This document shows positions 7,412 to 16,590 of a stretch of DNA of 64,000 nt, in pieces (position 1 is the stretch's first letter; every line of letters starts with the position of its first letter). The stretch covers positions 30,855 through 94,854 of the forward strand of contig VGOW01000006.1 of assembly GCA_016875735.1 (NCBI GenBank), given 5' to 3'. Origin of the DNA: Chloroflexota bacterium (GTDB lineage: Bacteria; Chloroflexota; Anaerolineae; Anaerolineales; VGOW01). The notes under the pieces were generated by a model. The model was given only the letters and a program-made list of their open reading frames with translations. It made no database searches and was not told where the DNA came from. Position numbers and translations under genes: made by a program.

Positions 7412-9112
7412 CCCCTCGCCATTTACCTCGCCCTCGCCCTTCCTCAACTGACCCTGCCCGGTCTGCACAACGATGAGGCTGTGGAAGCCGGATTACAGGC
7501 CATGCAGATTTTGCGCGGCCAACCCATCGCCGCCTTTCGCGGCGCCGGCATTGATCTCGGCGGGCGCGTCTTTCCGTTGATGGCGCAAGACTACATCGGC
7601 GCCTTCAACGTTTACTTGGCCCTGCCCTTCTTCGCCGCGCTCGGCCCCACCGCCGCCGCGCTCCGGCTGTATACCGTGCTCATCGGCGCAGTCACCCTCC
7701 TCCTCACCTTCGGCTTCCTCGCCGGCACAGTGAGCAAACGCGCGGCCTTCATCGCCGCCATGCTTCTCGCCGCCTCGCCCGCGTTCATCTTCTGGCAAAG
7801 GCAGGGCGTGTACGTGGCCTCGCTCACGGCCACATTCGCCGTTGGCGCATTGTGGGCGGGCGCGGACTGGGCCAAACGAGGCGGCTGGCCGCGCGCCGCC
7901 GCGCTCGGCCTCCTCTGCGGCGCAGGGCTGTACGCCAAACTCCTCTTCATCTGGATCATCGGCGGAATGATCGGCGCATTGGCGATCATCAACGCCCCCG
8001 CGTTAATCTCAAATCTCAAATCTCAAACTTCCAATTCCGTATTCCGCATTCCGTATTCTGCCTTTCCTCGCGCCCCCTCCCTCCCCGATCTCCTTGCTTT
8101 TGCCTTCGGCCTCCTCCTCGCCCTCGCGCCGCTCGTCGCTTTCAACCTGCAAACAGGCGGCACATTCCTCTCGGTGGGCGCAAACCTCACCACCTCTTTT
8201 TACGGCGTGAACAACCTCGACTTCGCCAAAAACCTCGCCGCCCGAGTCGATCATTTTCGCGCCGTCATCGCCGGGCGCGATCACCTGTGGTATCTCGGCG
8301 GATCATTCGGCAACGGGCTGTGGGAGCCCGCTCTCGGCCTCTCGGCCATCGTGATTCTGGGACGCTGGCTTTTTCGCCGCCAGCGATCTCGGCTCCCCGT
8401 CGCCATCCTTTTGTTGCTCGCTCTCGGCCTTGCGCAATCGTCGTTCACCGTTTCCGGACTCTTCCCCACCCACTTCGCTGTCTTCACCCCGCTCTGGCCC
8501 ATTCTCGTCGCCCTCGCCGCCGAACCGATCTTCACTCGCCTCACCGCCCCGAACTTGAATGGGTGGTTGGGCGCTTCCCACTCCGCTGTCGCTACGGGAC
8601 GCTGTCGCGGGGTGGTGGGGTGGTTAGGGTTCGTGAGATTGGGGATGGTGGTGACGGCGTTGGGATTGGGAATGTTGTTCGCGGGCGACGTGATGACGAC
8701 GATGCAATATCACGCCGCGCTGAAAGAGTCCGGCGGACTCGGCCCCCACTCGGATGCGGTGTATCGGCTGATCGATTGGCTGAATGAAAACGTCCCCAAA
8801 GGGGCGCCGATCATCGCAGTGGATTGGGGCTTCGCGCCGCAGATGCGGATGCTCTCTCGCGGCGAACTCGACCCGCAGGAAATTTTCGGCTACTCGTGGG
8901 AAGCCGATGAGGGCTTCGCCGAGCGGCTCGACGCCGCGCTCGATCAGCCCGGCGCGTTATTCGTCTTTCACTTCCCGCAAGAAACCATCTTCCCCCGCCG
9001 CGAGCCATTCGATGCGGCAGTGAGCGAGCGCCGCTGGCAAGTTGAGCAGTTGGCCATCATCTCGCGCCGCGATGGCGCGCCGGTGTTCGAAGTGGCAAGA
9101 ATAGAACGTTGA
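7289..9112 (+). CDS. Membrane glycosyltransferase of the GT39/ArnT-like (dolichyl-phosphate-mannose transferase) type
   Basis: 607 residues with many transmembrane segments. The first extracytoplasmic loop has LPGLHNDEAVEAGLQAMQIL, whose acidic residue fits the catalytic Asp/Glu of the GT-C fold, and a later QDYIGAFNVYLALPFFAALG resembles PMT-type proteins. It probably transfers sugar from a lipid carrier outside the membrane; acceptor unknown. The N-terminus (first ~35 residues) is encoded by a repeat element, so the true start may be internal. Two more low-complexity inserts lie at 8005-8064 and about 8558-8650, both in frame. Confidence 0.75.
   Translation: MNAERGTMNADSRPPVFQRLSLFALRSSSFILHPSSFLLAFPLAIYLALALPQLTLPGLHNDEAVEAGLQAMQILRGQPIAAFRGAGIDLGGRVFPLMAQDYIGAFNVYLALPFFAALGPTAAALRLYTVLIGAVTLLLTFGFLAGTVSKRAAFIAAMLLAASPAFIFWQRQGVYVASLTATFAVGALWAGADWAKRGGWPRAAALGLLCGAGLYAKLLFIWIIGGMIGALAIINAPALISNLKSQTSNSVFRIPYSAFPRAPSLPDLLAFAFGLLLALAPLVAFNLQTGGTFLSVGANLTTSFYGVNNLDFAKNLAARVDHFRAVIAGRDHLWYLGGSFGNGLWEPALGLSAIVILGRWLFRRQRSRLPVAILLLLALGLAQSSFTVSGLFPTHFAVFTPLWPILVALAAEPIFTRLTAPNLNGWLGASHSAVATGRCRGVVGWLGFVRLGMVVTALGLGMLFAGDVMTTMQYHAALKESGGLGPHSDAVYRLIDWLNENVPKGAPIIAVDWGFAPQMRMLSRGELDPQEIFGYSWEADEGFAERLDAALDQPGALFVFHFPQETIFPRREPFDAAVSERRWQVEQLAIISRRDGAPVFEVARIER
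8005..8064. repeat. In-frame direct-repeat insert (CTCAAAT and ATTCCG words)
   Basis: Three copies of ctcaaat/ctcaaac followed by three of attccg. They encode a polar loop (LISNLKSQTSNSVFRIPYSA) between transmembrane helices of the glycosyltransferase without breaking the frame. Confidence 0.6.
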
Positions 9113-9165
9113 GAATCAAAAAGCAACAGCCATCGCCGTTGCTTCCTGAAACCACTCACAAACTG

Positions 9166-9366
9166 CTACGCTGTTTCAAACTGCAATACTCGCAATTTCT
9201 CCGGGTCTGTGCGTTTGCTCAAATCCAAAATTTCAACGCCGATAACCCTGCCATTCTTATCGAAGTCCAGAATCACCCCCGGCTGAACTTCCTCCGACTC
9301 AACGATAGCGGCTTCGTCAAGTCGGAAATAGAGAGCATCGTTTTCTTTATCAATCTTGAGTCTCAT
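9166..9366 (-). CDS. DUF2283 family small protein
   Basis: 66 residues starting MRLKIDKENDALYFRLDE and containing PGVILDFDKNGRVIGVEILDLSKR. This is the DUF2283 pattern: a small beta-rich protein of unknown function, often found near toxin-antitoxin-like genes. The ATG at 9366 was chosen because homology begins exactly there. No toxin partner is visible next to it. Confidence 0.8.
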   Translation of the reverse strand: MRLKIDKENDALYFRLDEAAIVESEEVQPGVILDFDKNGRVIGVEILDLSKRTDPEKLRVLQFETA

Positions 9367-9386
9367 GGCGCGCTCACACGTTTCCC

Positions 9387-10217
9387 TCACGGCGACGGCG
9401 TCCAATTGATTACCGAAATCTGTATCCCGCCCGCCAGCGTTTCCCAATCGCCGTTCCCGCCCAAACACGTGTTGATGTCCGAGAAACACACGGCAAGGTT
9501 GAGCGTGTAGGCGCCGGGCGTGTGAATGAACCAGCCGTTGTCGCGCGTGGGGCCGCCGCACGTGCCGGTGGGGCCGGTGCAGCCGGCCGCGATGAACAGA
9601 TCGCCGCACCACGAACATTGGAACTTGCTTTCGCCGGTTTGATTGTTGATGTATTGCACGCCCAACGCTCCGTAACGCACATCGGAGTCGGTCGTGTTTT
9701 TGATCGTCTCGATCACGCAGATGCCCTCGATGGTGGTGGCGAACGACGGCTTGCCCGGATCGCACAACGTCAACGAGCCGATCACGCCGTGCCTGCCAAC
9801 GGGGGCGGGCGTGGCCGTGGGCGGCGGCGCAGTGAAGGTTGCCGTGACAACGGGCGCACTGCGCGTTCGCGTGACGGTGGGCGAGAGTTGAGCCGTAGCC
9901 GTTTCGGTGATGGCGGCGGTGGCCGTGTCGGCGAAGGCAAGGGTGGGCGAGGGCGTCGCGCTTGCCGGAGGCAATGTGGAAACCGGCGTTGACGACGGGG
10001 CGCTCGTGTGAACCACAACCGCCACCGGCGTGGGCGAGGAGAACGCCGCCACACTCGCCGCAATCGCCGCGCCTTCCTCATCATCGCGCATCCCGAACAG
10101 CGCAAAGAACACCAGCCCCGCTCCGGCCAACGCCAGCACAATGATGGCGACGAGGCCGCCCACCGGTACGCCGCCCGAAGACTCTCGTTTGATTTCGGGA
10201 ATTTCGTTTTCGGACAT
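9387..10217 (-). CDS. Single-pass membrane protein with Ser/Thr/Pro-rich stalk and Cys-rich extracellular domain
   Basis: 276 residues from the ATG at 10217. A short cytoplasmic N-terminus (MSENEIPEIKRES) is followed by one helix (VGGLVAIIVLALAGAGLVFF), a long Thr/Ser/Pro/Ala linker of about 90 residues, and a C-terminal domain with several cysteines (KFQCSWCGDLFIAAGCTG). The layout is of a surface protein displayed on a stalk. It starts 5 bases after the membrane spermidine-synthase-like gene ends and is probably co-transcribed with it. Function not recognised. Confidence 0.65.
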   Translation of the reverse strand: MSENEIPEIKRESSGGVPVGGLVAIIVLALAGAGLVFFALFGMRDDEEGAAIAASVAAFSSPTPVAVVVHTSAPSSTPVSTLPPASATPSPTLAFADTATAAITETATAQLSPTVTRTRSAPVVTATFTAPPPTATPAPVGRHGVIGSLTLCDPGKPSFATTIEGICVIETIKNTTDSDVRYGALGVQYINNQTGESKFQCSWCGDLFIAAGCTGPTGTCGGPTRDNGWFIHTPGAYTLNLAVCFSDINTCLGGNGDWETLAGGIQISVINWTPSP

Positions 10218-10222
10218 TGCGA

Positions 10223-12703
10223 TTACATTGACTCCTGATTCTGTGCGAGGGGGCTGGCCGGAGTCTCGATGCGGCCCGACTCCGCGGGGGCAACCGCCTC
10301 GCGCCGCGAGGCCCATGCAACCGCCGCCGCCGCGCCATAGGCCGCCACCCCGATCAACATCGTGACGCGGAAGCCAAGATTGATGGCCAGCGCCACCGCC
10401 AGCACCGAGCCGCACACCGAAGTCACCGCATTGATCGACCACATCCACGGCACGGTGGCCGCGTCCCGTTCCGAAGCCCAACGCATCCCCAACGGAAACG
10501 GCATCCCCATCATGAATCCCAACGGGGCGAGGGTGATCACCGCCAGCGCCATCCGCCCGACCAACGAGAGTTGAGTCGTCGCGCCGAGCAATTGCGGAAT
10601 CAGCAAAGCGTGAATCAATCCCAGCCCCATCACGCCGAGCAGAATCCAGCCCAAGCGCGAAACGAGGGAGGCCGAGTCGATGCGGCCGGTGGCGCGGCTT
10701 CCGAGTCCGGCGAAGAGCAATAGCGTGAACAGCACGACGACGAGAGCATAGGTGGGCGATCCCAAATAAGTTGTCACTCGTTGGATGGCGGGCATTTCGA
10801 TGAGCATGAAGCCCACGCCCAGCGCGGCGAAGTAGCCCAAAAGCCGCGTTTGCGGCGCTTGCGCGGTTTGCCCTTTCGTCAGGCGCAGTGGCACGATGAC
10901 GAAGGCCAGCGAGAGAATGAGGGTGGCGAGTAGCAGGGCGGTGAGAACGTACACGGCCTCGACGCTGGTGGTGTACACGCCGCTCAGCCAGCCATTCGAA
11001 TCGATGAGGTCGCCGTAGCGAACGAGGTTGAAGAAGAAAGGCCGGTCGTCGGTGGAGGGGGTGATGTCAAGCGGGTACTGCGCGATCCACACAGCGCGAT
11101 CCTCGGCGGTCACAAGATCGTGGATGGGGCCGCGCGTGGGCAGGGCCGGAGCGTACAGAACATCGAAGCCCAAACGCTTCGACTCGGCGAGAACGACGCC
11201 CACTTCGTCGAGGGTGAACGCCGCGCGCTTGAGCAGCAGAGTGGCCACCCCTTCGGTGGAGCGGGTGGGTTGTTTGTTGGCGACGACGATGATGTATCCG
11301 GCGGGGTCGGTCACACCGGAGGCTTCCCACCCGGACATGGCCAACGACACGAGCCGCAGAGTCTCGGCGGGCCGATCATCTTGATACCAGCGCGACATCG
11401 TCACGATGCCATTGTCGGAGAGATGATCGAAATACGTCACGAAGGCTTCGGTGGTGTAGAGGCTGTTTTCGGAGAGGGCGAAGGCGCCCGCCGAGGTGGC
11501 GGCGAACGTATCGACGAGCGAGGCTTGAATGATGTCGAATCGCTGATCGCTTTGGGCAATGTAGGCGCGCGCGTCGCCGACGGCGATATGCACATCGGGG
11601 CGGTCGTAGAGGCGGCCCGAATACTCGCCGAAGTGATCCCGCACCGCGTCGATCACCGCCGGGTTGAGTTCCACGCCGGTCACCTCGCGCGCGCCGAAGG
11701 CCAGCGCCGAGAGCACATCGCGCCCGCCGCCCGGCCCCATGATGAACACGTTGGGTTGCTGTTTGAGGTAATACGCTATCGAGGTGAGATCCCATTTGAG
11801 GAACTCAACGCTGGCGAGATCGCCATCCCATTTTTGGATGGGGGTTCCGGCGAGCGCGTCGATGAGCAGAAGCGCATGGCCGGGGTCGCCGCCTTCGTAG
11901 CGCGTGCTGAGCGCCCACCCAAACGGGATGCCCCACACTTCCGGCTCGTACACGGTGACGCGCGAAAAAGAATTCCACTGCTCGTATACGCGCGGCGGCT
12001 CCACGCCCCCGGCTTTGTTGGCGCTCACGGTGACGATGCTGAAAGCGTGATTGACGATCAGCCACGCGCTGGCGGCGATCATCCAGCCGGCCGTGATCCA
12101 ACGCCAGCGCCGATTCTCGACGGGGAGGCCGAAGGCCAACGCGGCGGCGGCGGCCACCACTGCGGCGGCGAACACCGCGCCCGCGCCGCCGAACATGCTC
12201 AACGCGGCCACGCTCACCAAACAGCCCGCGCTCGCGCCCAGCAGATCGGCGAAATACACTTGCCCCGACACCCGGCTCCAGCGCGACATGGCGAGGGCGA
12301 TGCACAGCCCGCTGAGAAAGAACGGCGCGAGGGCCACGAGAAAAATCAATAGCAGATTGATCGTTTGCGGCCAGCCCAGCCCGGCGAAACGGATATTGAG
12401 AACAATGAACGGGATGCGAAGCAGAAGAAAGAAACTGAGGAGGATGGAGACCGACGTGAGCAGGGCGAAGAGCGAAAGAAACCGATCCGCCCGATCCGAC
12501 TCCAACCATCGCGGGGCGCGATACACTACCACACCCGCCGCCGCGCTGCCCAGCAACGCCACCGAGATCGCCATGAACGCAAAGTGATACCACAGCGTCA
12601 CCGAAAAGACTCGGGTGAGGCTGATCTCCAACGTGAGGACACTGCTGGCAATAAGAAAGACTCCGGCGAGCTGCAGCCGGGAAGGTGAATGAAGACTTGG
12701 CAT
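10223..12703 (-). CDS. Integral membrane protein with internal spermidine-synthase-like (SAM-binding) domain
   Basis: 826 residues. About six N-terminal membrane segments (from LAGVFLIASSVLTLEISLTR) precede a soluble Rossmann domain with the nucleotide motif FIMGPGGGRDVLSALAFGA and the acidic VTGVELNPAVID, typical of the spermidine synthase superfamily. More membrane segments follow (VYVLTALLLATLILSLAFV onward). Such proteins are common in Chloroflexota and other environmental bacteria; whether they make polyamines or methylate something is not known. Confidence 0.75.
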   Translation of the reverse strand: MPSLHSPSRLQLAGVFLIASSVLTLEISLTRVFSVTLWYHFAFMAISVALLGSAAAGVVVYRAPRWLESDRADRFLSLFALLTSVSILLSFFLLLRIPFIVLNIRFAGLGWPQTINLLLIFLVALAPFFLSGLCIALAMSRWSRVSGQVYFADLLGASAGCLVSVAALSMFGGAGAVFAAAVVAAAAALAFGLPVENRRWRWITAGWMIAASAWLIVNHAFSIVTVSANKAGGVEPPRVYEQWNSFSRVTVYEPEVWGIPFGWALSTRYEGGDPGHALLLIDALAGTPIQKWDGDLASVEFLKWDLTSIAYYLKQQPNVFIMGPGGGRDVLSALAFGAREVTGVELNPAVIDAVRDHFGEYSGRLYDRPDVHIAVGDARAYIAQSDQRFDIIQASLVDTFAATSAGAFALSENSLYTTEAFVTYFDHLSDNGIVTMSRWYQDDRPAETLRLVSLAMSGWEASGVTDPAGYIIVVANKQPTRSTEGVATLLLKRAAFTLDEVGVVLAESKRLGFDVLYAPALPTRGPIHDLVTAEDRAVWIAQYPLDITPSTDDRPFFFNLVRYGDLIDSNGWLSGVYTTSVEAVYVLTALLLATLILSLAFVIVPLRLTKGQTAQAPQTRLLGYFAALGVGFMLIEMPAIQRVTTYLGSPTYALVVVLFTLLLFAGLGSRATGRIDSASLVSRLGWILLGVMGLGLIHALLIPQLLGATTQLSLVGRMALAVITLAPLGFMMGMPFPLGMRWASERDAATVPWMWSINAVTSVCGSVLAVALAINLGFRVTMLIGVAAYGAAAAVAWASRREAVAPAESGRIETPASPLAQNQESM

Positions 12704-12708
12704 TAAAG

Positions 12709-12785
12709 CAAGCGATTAGCCAATAGCGAATAGCGGTTAGCATTTGGCAACTAACCGCTTACTGCTGCTCGCTAACCGCTGTTAG
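12709..12785. repeat. Inverted-repeat element (AGCGGTTAGC / GCTAACCGCT)
   Basis: Arms 12732-12741 and 12771-12780 are perfect 10-base complements, and a second copy of the right word (ctaaccgct, 12751-12759) gives an alternative hairpin. Left neighbours gcgattagc and agcgaatagc are degenerate copies. It lies between two minus-strand genes and covers the stop of the M23-glycosidase fusion. Confidence 0.75.
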
Positions 12786-14416
12786 AAATTCCGCGCTCCC
12801 ACGATCTTGGGGATGTCGGTCAGCGTGCCGTCTTCCAACCGCCAAGCCTCGTTGGGGAAATAGGCCGAGGCGGAGAGAACGAAGGAGAAGGCCGCGCCCA
12901 TACCGGCGACACTGCGCAGGCGCTTGTAATAGTTCACATACTGCTGGCCTTTGGTGCGCGTGTCGGTGTTGTCGGTGGGGTTCGAGAATTCGGTGATGAA
13001 CAATTGCTTGTTCGGGTAACGGCGGCGGTATTCTTCGTACACCAGCCCGCCCGTCGCCGCGAGTTGATCGGCGTCGTTGATCCAATAGCAGTGACAGCAC
13101 ATGAAATCGGCGGCGCGCGCGGCTTCGTCGCTCTGGCCGAGGAAGGCCCACGAATCGACTCGCTGGCCGCTGATGCTCGCGCCCGGCGAGAGGCCGGGGT
13201 AACCGAACTTGGCTTCGGGGTATTTGGCTTTGAGGCGATTGATTACATCGGTGAGCCAGCGGCCAAACTCTTTGCCGTCCTGCCACGAGGATTTCCAACC
13301 CTCGATTTGCAGATTCGGCTCGTTGTGCACTTCGAAGTAGCGCACACCGCGCGCGTAAAACTGGGCCATGCCGTCATCCGACCACGAGGCGAATTCGTCG
13401 GAGCGCACGCGGCGGTTGCGGAAGTCGGCGAAGAGGCGAACCATGATGAACATGTCCGGGTTGATCTGCCTCAGCCGATCGATGCTTTCGGGGCGGGCGG
13501 TGGACATGAGTTTGATGGCTTCGACTCGCGCGGCCTGCAGCACCGGGTAATCGGCCTCGGTGAGGGGGCCGTCGGCCCGGCCATTGACTCCGACGAGACA
13601 GCGCCGATAGGCCCAGCCGAAGGAATCGGGCGGCGGAGTCACGACGGCGGCATCCTGCAAAAAAGGAGTCGGATCGATGATGTCGTTGGGATAGTTGGTG
13701 AGTCCGGCGGCGGTCGCCCCCTGCTTCTTCAGCGTCAAATGCAAATGGCTTCCGGTCGAGTTGCCGGTCGAGTCGGCCAGCCCGATCTTGTCGCCCGCTT
13801 TCACTTGCTGGCCTTCGGTAGCGAGCGCTTGCTGCATGTGGGCGTAAATCGTTTGGTAGCCGTCGCGGTGCTGAATGCGGACGTGAATGCCGTAGGCGTG
13901 CGGGCTGCCATTCTGAAGTTTGCCGGTGGCGTTCACTTGAAACACCGTGCCATCGGCGGCGGCATAAAGGTTGGCGCCCATCGGCGCGCGGATGTCGAGG
14001 CCTTCGTGGCCGGGCAGGCCGAAGCGGCGGTAGATGTCGGGGTTGACGCCGAAGGGCTGAGTGATCTTCGGGTAGTCGGTGGGCCAGCGCAGGGTGAACG
14101 GCGCGCTCTCCTGGGTGAACTGGGTGTTGTTGGCAATGCGGGCGGCCAGCGCGTTTTTGAGATCGGCGGGCGATCCGACGTTGATGACATCGAGGCGAAT
14201 GTTGGGGTAGTTGTCTTTGAACCACTGAACGATGTCGCGGCCATAGCCGTCGGGCGCGTTGGCAATGGAGATCACTTGGTTGGGCGCGTAATAGTTGGCC
14301 GCCGATTGCGGGTCGGGGGTGACGTTGGGGCCGAACTTGAGCACGTAATCGCGCGCGGCGGCGACCCATTCGTAGTAGTTTTGTTTCGGAAGAAGGATGA
14401 TTTGATTCTCAGGCAT
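12782..14416 (-). CDS. M23 (LytM) peptidase domain fused to a glycoside-hydrolase-like TIM barrel
   Basis: 544 residues. After an N-terminal region of about 110 residues comes an M23 domain with GHEGLDIRAPMGANLYAA and the HLHLTLKK metal motif. A glycosidase-like barrel then carries YFEVHNEPNLQIEG (acid/base glutamate in NEP) and LFITEFSNP (candidate nucleophile glutamate). No signal peptide or membrane segment is visible, unusual for enzymes expected to act on wall material. Its C-terminal ~300 residues are clearly paralogous to the gene immediately upstream. Joint cleavage of peptide and glycan is only an inference. Confidence 0.75.
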   Translation of the reverse strand: MPENQIILLPKQNYYEWVAAARDYVLKFGPNVTPDPQSAANYYAPNQVISIANAPDGYGRDIVQWFKDNYPNIRLDVINVGSPADLKNALAARIANNTQFTQESAPFTLRWPTDYPKITQPFGVNPDIYRRFGLPGHEGLDIRAPMGANLYAAADGTVFQVNATGKLQNGSPHAYGIHVRIQHRDGYQTIYAHMQQALATEGQQVKAGDKIGLADSTGNSTGSHLHLTLKKQGATAAGLTNYPNDIIDPTPFLQDAAVVTPPPDSFGWAYRRCLVGVNGRADGPLTEADYPVLQAARVEAIKLMSTARPESIDRLRQINPDMFIMVRLFADFRNRRVRSDEFASWSDDGMAQFYARGVRYFEVHNEPNLQIEGWKSSWQDGKEFGRWLTDVINRLKAKYPEAKFGYPGLSPGASISGQRVDSWAFLGQSDEAARAADFMCCHCYWINDADQLAATGGLVYEEYRRRYPNKQLFITEFSNPTDNTDTRTKGQQYVNYYKRLRSVAGMGAAFSFVLSASAYFPNEAWRLEDGTLTDIPKIVGARNF

Positions 14417-14431
14417 TGAGCGCTCCTGTCG

Positions 14432-15634
14432 TCAACGGATGTGCCGTCTCAACCCAATCTCGTGAGCGATGCCCACGTCGCGCCCCGTTTCGTCGCGCCA
14501 TGCCCATCGCGCCGACTCCACGCGATCGGAGGTGGAAGAAATATAGGCAAAGGCGCCGCCCAAACCGGGGATGTGGCGAAGGATACCATAATAGCGAGAG
14601 TACTGCTCTGCCACCATCGGCTTGGGCTGTGAGGGGTTGCCGAATTCGGTGATGATGAGCACTTTGTCGGGGAAGAGTTGGCGGAGCACTTTCCACGTGA
14701 AGCCGCCGGTCACATCGGTCATCTCGCGGTCGCTGATCCAGTAACCATGCACGGCAATCCAATCGGCGCGCGCCGCCGAGAGCGCCGCCTCGCCGAGAAA
14801 CTGGCGCATGTTTTGGCGGATGTTCTGCATACTCGCTCCCGGCGAGAGTCCGGGGAAACCGTATTTTTTGTCGGGCCAGCGCTGCCGGAAAAGATCGACA
14901 ACGCGGTCGAACCACGAGGCAAATTCGCGGCCATTGTTCCAACTGCCGCCGAGTCCTTCAATGGTCAGATTCGGCTCGTTGTGAACTTCGATGTATTGGA
15001 TCGATGGGTCGGCATCGAACAGCCTTTGCAGATTGGGGGCCGTCCATTCCACAAACTGATCGGGCGAGATGCGGCGCGGGCGCTCGTTTTCGACAAACGA
15101 CACGATGGGGCGAACCATGATGAACACGCCGGGGTTGATGGCCCGCAGCGACTTCACCGACGCCTCAGTAGCGCTGCTGGTAAGCTTCACCGCCTCCACT
15201 CTGGCCGCGCGCACGATGTCGAAATCGGGGTTGAGCATTTCGCCGTCGGCGCGGCCATGCAAGCCAATGAGACTCATCCCCAACGGCCACTGCTGAGTCC
15301 AATCGTATTCGGACTGGAAACCGAATCGCAGACTGTAATAAACGCGGACATGCAGAATCTCGGCCAGCACTTCGGGGGTGGGGGCGGTGAGCCGCTCGAC
15401 GACGAGCGGGCGCGGATTCTGTTTGATGAGCAGAGAGAGTTCGGGAGGCCACGACTCGGGGTTGACGATAGTGATGCGCTCGTACTGCGGGTTGGCCGCC
15501 TCGGCGAAATCGTGAGCGATGCGCGCGCCCGGAAAGAGCGCGGCATATTCCACCACCGCCGCGCCCCAATGGGCCACTTCGACGTTGGATGCGCCGGGCA
15601 CGAGAATGAGCTGCTCGATGCGTGGGTAAGGCAC
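14432..15634 (-). CDS. Glycoside-hydrolase-like TIM-barrel protein, paralogue of the M23 fusion
   Basis: 400 residues from a GTG at 15634. The barrel shows YIEVHNEPNLTIEGLGGSW and LIITEFGNPSQP at the same spacing as in the next gene, along with KYGFPGLSPGASM. The N-terminal ~100 residues match the N-terminal region of the fusion protein, but the M23 domain is missing. Only 15 bases separate it from the fusion gene, so this is a tandem duplicate in one operon. No secretion signal is seen. The sugar substrate is unknown. Confidence 0.7.
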   Translation of the reverse strand: MPYPRIEQLILVPGASNVEVAHWGAAVVEYAALFPGARIAHDFAEAANPQYERITIVNPESWPPELSLLIKQNPRPLVVERLTAPTPEVLAEILHVRVYYSLRFGFQSEYDWTQQWPLGMSLIGLHGRADGEMLNPDFDIVRAARVEAVKLTSSATEASVKSLRAINPGVFIMVRPIVSFVENERPRRISPDQFVEWTAPNLQRLFDADPSIQYIEVHNEPNLTIEGLGGSWNNGREFASWFDRVVDLFRQRWPDKKYGFPGLSPGASMQNIRQNMRQFLGEAALSAARADWIAVHGYWISDREMTDVTGGFTWKVLRQLFPDKVLIITEFGNPSQPKPMVAEQYSRYYGILRHIPGLGGAFAYISSTSDRVESARWAWRDETGRDVGIAHEIGLRRHIR

Positions 15635-15636
15635 GG

Positions 15637-15716
15637 GGCAAAGGATGAAGGGTGAACGATGAAGGATGAATTCTCGCTGTCATCAAGATTCATCCTTCAA
15701 GACTCATCCTTCAACT
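15637..15716. repeat. Inverted-repeat element (GAAGGATGAAT / ATTCATCCTTC)
   Basis: Arms 15661-15671 and 15688-15698 are perfect 11-base complements, flanked by further aggatgaa and catccttca copies. It lies between radC and the glycosidase-like gene, and overlaps the radC stop. Confidence 0.75.
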
Positions 15717-16427
15717 GAAGCCGAGTCCTCTTTCTTTGAGGGACACAAAGCGGTTGTGACCGATAACAATGTGATCGTGCACGGGGATGTCGAGCAGGCG
15801 GCCCGCTTCCACCATCATCCGCGTCACGGCCACGTCGTCGGGCGAAGGCGACGGGTCGCCGCTGGGGTGGTTGTGGGCGACGATGATCGAGGCCGCGCTC
15901 TGTTTGATGGCCTCGCGAAACAATTCGCCCACACGGATCATCGAGGTGTTGAGCGAGCCGCGATACACTTCCACCGTGCCCATGAGCCGGTTGCGCGTGT
16001 CGAGCAGCAACACGCGCACGACTTCCTGATCGAGCGCGCGCATCTCGTACATGATCACGTTGGCCGCGTCGGCGGGTGAATTGATGGTCGGCTTCTCGGC
16101 AGGAGAAGCCGCCGCGATCCGCCGCCCCAATTCCACCGCCGCTTTCAACTGCGCCGCTTTCGCCGGGCCGATCCCTTTCACTTTGCAGAGATCGGTGTAC
16201 GACATTTTGAGCAGGCCGACGAGTCCGCCGTGCTGGGCCAGCAATCGCTCGCCGAGCCGCACCGCGTTCTCGCCTTCGAGTCCGGTGCGGAGCAGAATGG
16301 CGAGCAGTTCGGCGTTGTTCAGCGCTTCGGGTCCGGCCTGCGCCAGCCGCTCGCGCGGCCGGTCTTCGGAGGCCATGTCGCCGATGCGAGGGGTGAAGGT
16401 GAGATCGGTATCGGTGTCGTCGTCCAT
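15711..16427 (-). CDS. radC: RadC/UPF0758 family JAMM-fold protein
   Basis: 238 residues with the complete family layout. An N-terminal helix-hairpin-helix region ([15 protein letters not shown], then [20 protein letters not shown]) precedes the JAMM metal site [14 protein letters not shown]. RadC proteins are conserved but their role is debated; some act in DNA recombination or antirestriction contexts. The last residues are encoded by a repeat element. Confidence 0.9.
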   Translation of the reverse strand: MDDDTDTDLTFTPRIGDMASEDRPRERLAQAGPEALNNAELLAILLRTGLEGENAVRLGERLLAQHGGLVGLLKMSYTDLCKVKGIGPAKAAQLKAAVELGRRIAAASPAEKPTINSPADAANVIMYEMRALDQEVVRVLLLDTRNRLMGTVEVYRGSLNTSMIRVGELFREAIKQSAASIIVAHNHPSGDPSPSPDDVAVTRMMVEAGRLLDIPVHDHIVIGHNRFVSLKERGLGFS

Positions 16428-16490
16428 AACGGTTGGAGAGGATAATACTTCGGAGGGCAGGAGAGGTCAAATCGGTTTCACTGTATAATC

Positions 16491-16588
16491 GCCAGAGGCC
16501 AGCCGCCAGCAAACAGCAGTCAGAATTGAGATTGGCGCACAACTTGCAACAGCCTCTGACTACTGACTTCTGATTACTGGCTTCTTCC
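16491..16588. repeat. Quasi-tandem inverted-repeat element (CAGAGGC / GCCTCTG, AGTCAGAA / TTCTGA)
   Basis: CAGAGGC (16493-16499) pairs with GCCTCTG (16552-16558). Flanking words cagcagtcagaa and ctgacttctgattactggc repeat the pattern. The element forms most of the leader of the zinc-ribbon gene, right after a TATAAT box at 16484-16489. Confidence 0.6.
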
Positions 16589-16590
16589 CA

